The notes under the pieces were generated by a model that did no database searches, was not told the DNA's origin, and saw only the letters and a program-made list of their open reading frames with translations. This document shows, piece after piece, positions 38,254 to 50,200 of a DNA stretch of 64,000 bases. The stretch's first letter is position 1; each line of letters begins with the position of its first letter. A program made the translations under genes and the position numbers. This stretch comes from Tubulanus polymorphus (lineage: Eukaryota > Nemertea > Palaeonemertea > Tubulaniformes > Tubulanidae), in assembly GCF_964204645.1 (NCBI RefSeq), contig NC_134031.1, positions 5,501,001 to 5,565,000 on the forward strand. The letters run 5' to 3'.

Positions 38254-41200
38254 ATGAATTCCGGAAGCGAAGAAATCCTCGAGTTGATCCGGCACCTGAA
38301 GCAGGAACGACTGTTCGTCACGTCGGAGAAATACCAGCTGCAAAAACTAAACGAAAGCGTCCACAAAACTGCTGAGACCCTGTGTCACCTGGCGTGGATC
38401 GCGCGCGAGCAACGCATAAACCTCGAATCTTTGCTACGCGGCAATCCCGACTCGTCGCAACACGCCAGTTTCCACAAAGCGAATGCGTTGGAAGTCGTCA
38501 AGTTCGTCGACGCGTATCGACACCTGAGCTACCACGAGTCGAAATTCAGCGAGTTCTTCAAATCGTTGCGCGCGTCGCCGAAGCTGCTCGCCGCATGTTT
38601 AATCCGCGACAAACAACAAAGCGGCGTCGCGACGCAGAACATCGTCGGGATTATCATTTCGGCCGTTTACGCGAATTGCACGCTGCAAGAAGACGAACAG
38701 TACGTGTTGCAGATCACACGCGCGTTGATGGAAGCGCAGCTGCTCGGTAGCGACGACCCGGCGCGTGTCCTGCGCCGGGGTACGTGCGCGTTTTCGGTCA
38801 TCTACAAACAACTGATCGAAGGCTCGTACGCGGCGCGTCTGTTTCTGACCGCGGCGTTGAACGCGCCGGTCATGTTTCTACTGAAAGACTTTGAGTGGTT
38901 CTACGACGTCGACGCGGAAAAAGCGCTGCAACGTTTCTCGACGCTCGAACGCAAGCGCCGATTCGGCGCGAACGGCACCGACGCGTACCGCGTGAAAACC
39001 GGGGAGTATCGCGATTTCATCGTCAACAAGTTGGTCCAGTTGACCGAGTGTTTCATCGCCAGTATTAAGAAAACGATGTACTGCTTCCCGGCGAGTTTGT
39101 CGTGGATCGTTTCGCAGATGAACTACATTCTGACGAAGGACGGTAAAGTGTCGGCGGCGAAAGCGCGCGAAATGTGCATCGATTTGATATTCACGAAGTT
39201 TATCTGTCCGGCGATCTGTGACCCGGCCGCAGTTGGCATTACGTCCGACGTGCCCATCAGTTATATCGCTCGACACAATCTGATGCAGGTCGCCACGATA
39301 TTGCAGGTGTTGGCCATTTCGCAACAACACGAAATGGATAGCCGGGCGAAGGATGTTTATGGTAGATTTGATCGGGTGAGTTTGTCTTAAATGTAGCACC
39401 CGTTAGGTCCGCTCTGAGGGTCTGCTCTGTGCTACATATGTACTATTTCAATCTTGGAACCTACACGGTTTGGTTTTTAAAGGAAAAAGTGTCTCCTTTG
39501 GTTATTATCCCTTTTAAGCCCAAAGCTAATTAAAGGTGAGTGTGTGATGGCACATTTCTCATCACCTGCCTTAATTAGTTTCCAGAGAGGGCATCTTTTA
39601 AAGCGAATGGCCGGTATGATTGGTGGGGTGGGACAGAATCAGATCTGAACAGGCCTATTTCCCATCTAATTTCCACTCGTTGGCGGTTGCTTGAAAAAGG
39701 TGCTTTAATGAGTTATTTTCACAATCCTCGAATTCGTAGAGCCATGTCTTTAGATACGGAATATATCAGAAATTGACCGTTTTATCCCTTCCGACCATTC
39801 TGGAATAAACCAGATTCATGTTGAGACAAGATAAGTGATGAATGATACAGACAATGTCAAATCAGACTCTGACCTCTTTCACACCATATTCATTATAATG
39901 CCTGATTCAACTTGATTACAAGTTTTTAGTCTGTTGTGCAATTAACATGCATAACAGGTCTGATATAAGAGAAGTGAAACCCATTATTTCACTAACAACT
40001 TCAATTAGGGCTCTCCATGTGAGCCATTAATCATGTACGGATTTGATAAAATCTGGATTAGATTTTTCTTGATTAGGCGAGTTTAACTGTACTATTACAG
40101 CCAATTCTCCTACAGAGGCAGATCTTGAGGTCAATTTTGAAGGACTCGGTCACACCCCAAAAGGGCACTTCGATGTCCGAAAAAGGGAATATTAAGCATA
40201 CCCCCACACTGAAATGCACCTGTTGAATTTATTGACATAATGAAAAAGGCACTTCAAAATATTTTATGGCATAAGCATCCCCCTTGTACTATCTTTTACA
40301 ATCATGTTTATTTATTTTAGCACTGTTTGTCGTCGTTGTTTGATCCGATGTTGGAGATCCCGTCGTCAGCCTTGCCGCCTCAACCGAACTGTCAATTACC
40401 GGGTGTCGATCGTTCGGCCGTGCTCATCACTCCCACTGAATTGAATGATCTGGTAAGAGATCGAGTATTTATATCATGTCGGATAGTTTCGATGAAAGTA
40501 CGAAACTTTTGGGGAATTTTTTACTGAGTTTACTTAACCCTTTCAGTGCTGACTAATCAATACCCTATAGTGCTGGAGATAATTTGAAAATTTTGCAAAA
40601 TTCCGCTCTAGTGTGTTGAATAACGGGAATACCACTATAGTGCGTCTACACTGTGGCGCGGTGTATCGTTAGTTACTAGAATTTCACTATGTTTGACAGG
40701 TGCTGCCATCTTTCAATAGAGATAATTACTGATTACTAATAACATCAATAGCAAAATCCATCACTGATTTGTACACGCGGTGTAGACGCTCTGAAAGGGT
40801 TAACAGGATCCTGACAACTCCTCGATTCCTTGAAAACGCCGTTCAAACGGAAAATGTTTTCAAAGGTGCTTGAAGCTCCTTTATTTTGAACAAAATGCCC
40901 AAAACTCCTTTGATATTCATTGAATTTTGAGAAATAAGCAATTAGATTATTTTGTAGTTGTAGAGAAAACTATGCTTAAATTGGTACAATCGGCCCGAAG
41001 ATAAACAGTTATATATCAGAGATGTACTGATTTAGAAGGAGTCTGCTGTAAGATTTGGATATGAAAGTGATAATGCAGTCACTCCTCAAAATTTGAAATT
41101 TCCTCCTTTAAAACCCTTTGCATCCAGGAATTACCGATCTGTTGGAACCCTTCCATAACCTATCTAATGAATTGTAAATGCTCTTATGACTTGGAGTGTA

Positions 41201-44200
41201 TGTTTTGACTTAAATCTTAAAGACTCTGAAGAGTGTGAAATGTTAATATTCATCACATGAAATGTCTTTCTATTAATGTTATGTTTGTAGATTACATTCT
41301 TGCAAGGAATTCAGTTGAATTTACCGGTCGATGACGAAGATCGTAAATCGCTGGACGAAATGTTGAACAATCTTCCAAAAAATGTCATTCAGACGACGTC
41401 GACGCCTAGTTCAACCCCGTCAGGCACACCGCCTGGAACACCTTCATTTCCTGCTAAAAAATCGATGAAGGGTATGTCTCGAATCTTTGAGGCCAGCTAA
41501 GAATATATTTATCTTAGGAGGCTTTTTTAATCTCAATCCATTTATACCACTTAACGAGAGGGAGCAGTATAAACAATTCAAAATTTTTGTTTAACCCTTT
41601 CAGTGCGTCTACACTGGAGTGCGGTGTATAAATCAGTGATATATTTTGCTAGTACACCGCACTGCGGTGTGTTGATGTATTTAGTAATTAGTTTTTATCT
41701 CTTTTGAAAGATGGCAGCACCTGTGAAATATGGTGAAATATTAGTAATTAACGATCCACCGTGCCGCGGTGTATACGCACTATAGTGGTATTCCCGTTAT
41801 TCAGCACACTAGGTTGAGATTTTTCAAAATTGTCAAATTATCTTCAGCACTATAAGGTACTATTAAGTCAGCACTGAAAGGGTTAAACCCTTTCAGTGCT
41901 GACGAATCAATCCCTGAAAGTGCTGGTGATAATTTGAAGTTAAAAAAACTCCACCACAGTGTGTTGAACTTGAATACTGGACATATTGCTTTAGTGCATC
42001 TATGCCATGGTGCAGTGTATCGTTAGTTACTAATGTTTAAATGACAGGTGCTGATATCTTTCAATAGGGATCAATAGAACACAATACGCTATGATGCGAT
42101 GCGGTGTACTAGCAAAGTCCATCACCAATTTATACACCGTACTGCGGTGTTGACCTACTAAAAGGGTTGACATTTCGTCACCTTTACTAATCGAAATTTG
42201 ATGGTCGGTTTGTTTATTTAAGGCAAGAAGAAGTCTAGTATATTGACCGTAGAAGATGTCGTAGTCGATGAAACCATCGAGCCCGATCTCTTTCAGCCAG
42301 AAGACGTACTAGTAATCAGTATAAATCAATCGGGTGACTGCCTGGGTATGATGTCTGAAGATAAGGTTCGTATACATTCTTAAAGCTTGTGGCACTTATA
42401 AACCGAGTCTTTTGAGTATAGGAATGTTTTGCTCAATTCCTCCATTTTTAGACTGGAGAAGGGTGGTAGGAATCACCTGAAATATTTGTTGTATTTTAGA
42501 TCAACTTTTTAGTCTTTCAACAATTGTGGAATTTTACATTTATTGTCTCAATATATTGCCGGATATTGAACACTATGTCATTTTGCGAAAGTCAATGACT
42601 TGTGCATATTGATTAATTCTGATGTCACCTTGCGGGTGTGTTTTGTCGACGTAGGTCGTGCAGCAGGAGCAGGAAGTTCATCAGCGTAAGATCAAACAGA
42701 ATTTCTATCCCGGCTACGATGACGGCGAAGACGTCAACGAGGAGGAAGTGCAAGAAAAACGAACTCGATTTTCACTTTCGCACGATCAGGATTCGATAGG
42801 TGTGTGCTGTGCATATTACAGCATATATGATAGAATCATTTATTTGATCTATAATATAGTGTTTAACATTCGTACAATAAGGGGTTTATTCAATGATAAT
42901 TTTAGTCAGGGTCCCTCCTTGATTCCTAAGAAACTCCTTAAAAACGGAAAATGCTCTTGAAGTTGCTTGAAGCTCCTTTTATTTGAACGAAATGCCCAGA
43001 GCACCTTTGAAACTCGTTCAATCAATTTTGAGAAATAGGGCAATACCTAAGATTCTGCTGCCCGGTTAGTGCACTGTCATGGTTTCGATTTTATTATCAG
43101 TGTTAGACCAACTTAGTTTTATAGCCAATCTAAGAACTTAAAGACTAGTCTTGAGATTTAAGACCACTTTTGGACTCAAATCACAACTGTGTGACTGGCC
43201 ACTGATCTTTTACTATTTCCACCTGCATTTTCTTCTGATTACTATAAAATTGCCTGAAATTCATTTATTTGAATATACGCATATTTATTGAACGTTGTAG
43301 GAAATACAAGTGATAACATAGAAGCAATATCCGAAGCGTGCTCTAGTCATTCGGTGGAATCTACCGATTCCGTTAACGGAGAAAATGATAATCTATCGGA
43401 CATGTTCTCGGCTAACGTCAGCGGTCGCGAAACTCCAAACATCAGCGGTCGAGACACGCCTCTATCACAGGTAAATGCAGGACAGATTCTCTGTTAGTGG
43501 GATGATGAAGTAATTCCAGGGGTCAGATTGATGTGGAAAATGGATGTCTTCTGCCTTAAAAATTGTTAACAGAAATCAGTAAAAAATGATGAACATGTGT
43601 GAAAATATAAGAAAATAATTTGGTCAAAATGTTTCAATCCCCCTTTTATACCATATTCCGTGGAGCTAAGAATTTACGCGCGAGCTATGTTTAAGTTTAA
43701 GAAATTTTAATCGAATCTGTCCAGATTGTGACCAAGTAATCACTTAATCACTTGTGTTATTTCAAATGGAAAAAAATGTGTGAAAACATGTGAAAAAAGT
43801 GAAAGGTCTCAATATTTTGTTGTGAAAATAATGCGAAAAAAAGCCACCCCTACAATTATTGATGATCGTAGTTATTTTCAAGTGCTTTTCAAAATGTGTT
43901 TATTGACGTTTGTAAAATGCTTTTCAGGCGGAAAGTGAAGAAGTTTTAGCTGAACAAGAAACTCGACGAGTTCCCGATTTGCCGGTCACGGTGCATAAAT
44001 CTAACCGCGAAGACGTCACCGAACGATTTCAGAAATTCGACATCAAAACTGAGCTCGAACGTGAGTTTCAATCAGGCGTGGATTTAGGGGTGGTGGTCTC
44101 GGGGGTCCGGACCCCTTCCTTCCCATTGAGGTGTCCCTTTTCATCGAGGCAGAGATCGTTAAAACCTGTATCGGCCTATTTGACACTCATCTTCTCGGAA

Positions 44201-47200
44201 ATTGCAACCTTTCGAATTCGTGTCTTCAAAAAATTTCTAAAACCGAGGGGAGAACCACGCGGCAGAAGAATTGAAGCTCTCGACTTGGCTGCTTTATCCA
44301 AAAAATGCCTTTTCTTTTCTTCTCGTCCATGGTTTCCTAGATCCACCGTGTCTAATTATCGTTACCATTTAGATCGTAGAGCATCCATTAAAATTTCTGT
44401 CCTTTTAAAAAAAATTATAAAAAACTATACTTATGCTATTCTATACTAGGTCAAGGTCGTAATTCATCCCTGTATCTGCCAGATGAGATTAAGTCGACGG
44501 TCAGCGATACGTGGAGCACAGACGTATTGGCGAGCGATTCCGAGCCGCCCGATTCGAATCAACTCGATCGTCTAGAGGAAGTTGCCGAAGAGATCGTTAC
44601 TAATGGTAACCTGATGGAAGATCAGGAGGTTCCTGTTTTCAATTTGTTGCTGTCGAACTCTTCGGTGCCCGACGTAGGCCCACCGGTTCGAGGCAGTTCT
44701 TTACATGTAAGTTAACACTGGTATTTTGTTATTCATCCCTCAACAGGAATTTTGTGTAATCACATGGAAAAATCTGGCAAAACTCTAGGATTTTGTAAAG
44801 TGGCCATCCTGTTGGAGGAATTACCTGGTGGGAGGTTACTTCTTCTATGTCAATGAGAGAGTCCAGTGATGAACCACTGACCGCTACCTGGGATTGAACC
44901 AATGAACCTTGTATTGACAATGCCAGTGTGTTAGATGGAATAAAACCATTCAAACACTACACCACAACAGTCCTGTATTTCCAAACGTTTGCTGATTTTA
45001 AGATACCTTTTGGAACTAAATATGTGAATAACGTTACAATATAATAATAATACCGTTGATAATTCGCAAGTCAAATCTGGATAATGTTAGATTGAAATTG
45101 TCAACTATGAGATAACTAGTTGTATAGGAATTCATAGTTTGAACTGGCAACGCTGATCGTGAATGTGTTAGTCTTCAAAATGTAACCGAATATTAATTAT
45201 TTGATTTCGGAAGGTGTCGGAGATGTCTGAAACGGCAAGTGAATGTTGGAGTACGGACGTATTAGCCAGCGACACGGACGAAAAACAGTCGGAACGATTG
45301 TTGGAACTGGATCAGGATGATTCGATCAGTATCAGCAGCAAGAGTCAGGGTATCGAGGACAATATGTCTGAATACAGTGAGACAGGTTCGTTAATGATTC
45401 GATATATACCCGATTACTATAGGCCTATATCAGTTTAAACCACTCTTCTAAGTAAGTTAAAAGCCCACTATATACAAAATTTAACCCGAGTTTTAACAGA
45501 ATTTGAAAATTCCAAAGTCTTAACCCTTTCAGTGCGTCTACACCGCAGTGCTGTGTATAAATCAGTGATGGATTTTGCTAGTACACCGCGTCGCAGTGTA
45601 TTGATTTAATTGGTAATTAACTCTCTTGAAAGATGGCAGCACCTGTCAAACATAGTGAAATAATAGTAACTAATGATACACCGCGCCGTGGTGTAGACGG
45701 ATTATAGGTGGTATTCCCACTATTCAATACACTAGGGTGGAATTTTTTCATCTCCATCACTATGGGGTATTAATTAGTCAGCACTGAAAGGGTTAAAAGA
45801 TTAAAAGCGACGAAGATCTCTAGTGAGAGTTCGAAACATGGTGTCTTTTAATTTTGATTTTCGATTAGTAAAATTCGCTTTTAATCATCTTTTAAACTTT
45901 GGGTTTTAAACTTTTTATCTATTCTCCACGTTAGAGTAAGGGCTATTCTACTATACTGAGGCTGCAGGTGTTGATCGGTCTCAACCACTGTATAAATGAT
46001 GAATGAAGATGATAAAAAATTGACAATATTATTTTTGTTTCAGGTCCCGACGTACAGAATTTAGATGATATAGTGGCGCCTGAAATTCCGAACAGAACTT
46101 CGACGAAACTGAAACTATCCCCGCGTCCGCCACATCGACCCGACAACTTCCTCGCGTTCGGCGATTCGGAAAACCCGCCACGTGAACTGACGAACGAAAT
46201 ACCCGATTCGCGAATCGACGACGTCTTCGACAGCGATTCATCGGCGTCGATTCTCGATCGCGTCGGCGAAAAAGCGAAATACCGTCGGTCGTCGCACGAC
46301 CGGCGCCTCGTGATACCGGACCTGGACGTCGCGTCGCCTGACCTCGGCGTCGAGAGCATGGACACGACGCCGGACGCAGGCGCCGCGTCGCAGCATCTCG
46401 TGCTCGGGTTGCGTGAACGCGATTCGGGAATCTCCGAGACGCCGATCGACGAATCGAAAGACGCCGGAGGAGTGATCGGCGCGGTCGCCGATTTGCACAA
46501 CTCGTTCAAATCGCTGAAATTAACCGAGCAGCAAAATACGAAAATCGACGCGAATCGTTTGTCGGCCGCGATTTCGATGTTCGACCCAATCCTGCAGGAA
46601 AGCGACGACGAGGTTAAAGAAGACGTCGCTATGGCGACCGGAGCGGCGAAAAGTGGTTCGTTGCTCGTACAGCTGGACGATACAGATGAAAAGGTAACGA
46701 GTAGATAAATGTGTTTCTTATATAGAGAATCCTACACTAATTTAACGATGAAGTCCGAATAGTTTACTTTTGGCTAATAATTTAGGCCTATTGATTCGAC
46801 GTTTCAAATATAATCTAATAGCTTAATCACTCTCTCTATATTGTCGCAACACTGACATAATGTTTCACCAATGACGAGAGAAATCCCACAATAATGAAGC
46901 CAAGATTGAAAAATTCTATATCAGAATGATTATATTTGAGGAGCGACGTTTCGGCTAACAACTGTTAGCCATCATCAGGCGTACTCAAAACTCAGTACGC
47001 CTGATGATGGCTAACAGTTGTTAGCCGAAACGTCGCTCTTCAAATATAATCATTCTGAAATAGAATTTTTCAATATTGGCTTCATTATTGTGGGATTTCT
47101 CTCGTCATCATCATACACGGATATTGTGTATCTTCTCGTCTAATGTTTCACCAATGATAAAAATGTGTTTCTTATTGCGGTCGAAGACCATATAGGCATC

Positions 47201-50200
47201 GCAGCATCGTAAAAATCCTTGTTCACCGAAGAACATTCATAGTATCTAGTTATCCCATAATCGAAAAATGCCTGTAACGCGTCATTTGCCTGTACCCACG
47301 ATCCTAGCTATGACTATCATAGCTTGTTGTATTTAGGTTCCCAAAATCGTTTAAAAAGCCACAAAAGTGTTAAATGGGACAGGTTACCAGCCCAGCCCTC
47401 CCCCCATGTATGAACCCCTCCATTTCAGTGGTTAGTGTAACTAAAGCAAGCGAAACCGTGATACACGAAGATTTTTGGAAATTGCAGGAACTTTCACTGA
47501 TTTACAATGAACGTTTATTTATGGTTAATGAAATTACAGTCATATAATAACTGGAAGCTGTATTCGGATGAAATTTTTAAAGGACTTACTATAGATTTTT
47601 TGTCATTGTATACAATTAGAATCGGCGAAACTTTATTGATTGAAATCCGTGAATAAGATTTAATTTATCCTTTCAGTTCTAATCGACAATTTCAACCGAC
47701 ATAAAGCCTGGTTGGTAAAGTTTTCACAATAGTTTATGAGATGGACTGCATTTAATGAATTAGAAATGATGAATTGGGAGAACGGTCATAGGGCCTAAAT
47801 TGTATCGTCAATAATATCTAGCGGGTAATATCAATAGGAGGCAATTCTAGGGAATCAGACTTAATGAAGATTGCACTCCACATTCAATTAAGTCTTTACT
47901 AAGAGACAGTTCAAACGGGTTCATTCAATAGAACTATAGAGAACAGTCTTACCGGTACATGGAGTTCGTACTGCTGATAATGATTGATAACATTTCTAGT
48001 ATCGGTACGACAAGGAATAGCTCAATGCTGCAACCCAGCCTGTGTCAACAGCATCAAACTCGTCCGGTTAATATTAAGTTCAAATTCAGTGTTTTAATGT
48101 ATTTGGGATGTTTTCTTCCCGCGTCAGTTCTGGGTATGATATTCAACGCATTCACGCTGTTTGTTCTGAAAAAACTGAAATCCGATGTTTACTTTCTCAT
48201 CAAAATTCTCGCTGTAAACGATCTTTTGTTTATGATTACTACGTTCATTCTTTTTCCGCTGAGAACCGCATACATTTACGCCATTTTAGGGGATATTGTG
48301 TTTCGCTTGGATGACTGGAAGTTTGGGTGGATTTTCATTTCAATTTCTTTGCCGTTTTTCTATATATTTCAGATGACGCGTAACTGGTGCACTGTATTGC
48401 TCAGTGTAGAGCGGTTAATCGTTGTTTTGTTTCCAATAAAATCGCGTAAAATTTCCAAGAAATCAATGGCGAAATATGCGATGCTGTTCATTTCATTGAT
48501 GGGTTTTTGTGGCCATTTTGGTCAGTTTTTACCCGAAAGACGTCTTGGATTCCTGAACTGTCCAGATTATTGGCCATACATTACACTACAGCGTACTGGA
48601 AAGATCCATTATGCCGGTATTGATATAAACTACTGGATTTACCAATTTTCGGAGAAATTGTTATTCATGTACCTTACTGCCACGTTTCCACTTTGCTTTT
48701 TAGTTTTCATCAATCTTACTCTAATTTCGGTGACGTTTTACCATCGGGTTACTCGACATTCAGAGCTTGGTGTAATTGATGAATTGTCTAGAAGGGAAAT
48801 GAGGGTTTTAAGGATGGTTTTATCAGTAGTTTTGTTGTTCGTTGTTTGTGAAGGTTTCGGTTTTTTAGATCGTCTGCAAGGGTTTGGTTACATCAAGATT
48901 AAGTCCCCCGTTGGTTTTAGACGAATTGTTCTGGCATTTTCTATCGTTGATTCTTCGGTGAATTTTATCATATACTGTGTAACAAATGATAAATTCAGAA
49001 AGTTATCCATGGATGTTATAAGCAATTTTTGTTCTTAATGAGGATCGTGATGAATTGCCATAATACTGGGTATGTGTTAAGATGAAAACTGATTTTAAGG
49101 CTAGCCGTAACCTGCATCTTTTGCTATTCAAATGGAGCGAATTTAAATGACATGGTTTCCTTAGGAAAGGCTTTTTCACTGTGCAACTGCGCATATATTC
49201 ATACACATCATGCATTAAAGCATTACCGGTATCCATTCTCCAATTCGTAGGAAGCAAAATTTTGAAAAAGTGCCTCGTTAGAATTTACGGGAGGAAAATC
49301 TGAATGCAAAAATATCAGTTTTAAAGAGCCAATCAGAGAGCTAAGTCTCCTCTATGATTGGATTAGCTGCAGAAATCACGTGAACCGGCGGTATCGTCTA
49401 CTGTTTTATTATTTTTATGAATCAATATTTGAGTCCTTAGATCGATTCTGTTGAAAATATACTAATTCTGACTTCATGGTGAAGCGTTTTATAATATGGT
49501 TACTAAAAACTTAAAAGTGTTGAGTGATTTTCATTGCGTTTATTTCCAGGAGAAGTTGCTGTTAGGGAGTAGTCTAGGCAGTGACAATGATGTGACTAAA
49601 TCAAGGACCAACACCGGTAGTAGTATCGGCAGTTTGAGTATCGAATTGCCTAAAGCTATTACGTTCGGATTCTTAGTACCTGAACGCGACGATAAAGCCG
49701 ACCGAAACAGAAAATCAAACTTCTTCAAGACGTTCAAAGAGAAATTCCATAAAGGTTCGTTTAAAACTGGTCAAACCTCCCGTGGTCACAGGTCCAATTG
49801 GTGGTGGGCTAAGACCGTCTTAGTTCGATAGTTAACCGGACAATTTGATACCTCATAACATTTGAGACCTCTTTTAGACTTAGTTCTTTAGTCATGACTG
49901 AACAACTGGGTTCTGAATTCTTATATTCCCACCGGTTCATGTAGTTGCACAGTAGAAGACTAAATGGGACTAGGATTTTTTACCCAATTCAGCAGTTACA
50001 AAATTAGAAACTGACTCTTTATAGAGTAAAGGATTATAACCGCTTAAAAAACCACTGAGTCAATGGTTTATCGACTTAAAAAGTGCTGATTTAGAAGGAG
50101 TCTTCTGAAATTGGGATATGAAAGTGACACAGACACTTCCTTGAAATTTGAAATTTTCTCCTATAAATTACCTTGAAAGCTCAAAATGTCCAGGAATGAC

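Noticed and set aside
38382-39399. Other-frame ORFs over the GAPVD1 first exon
   Set aside because: They are shadows of the strongly coding RasGAP exon.
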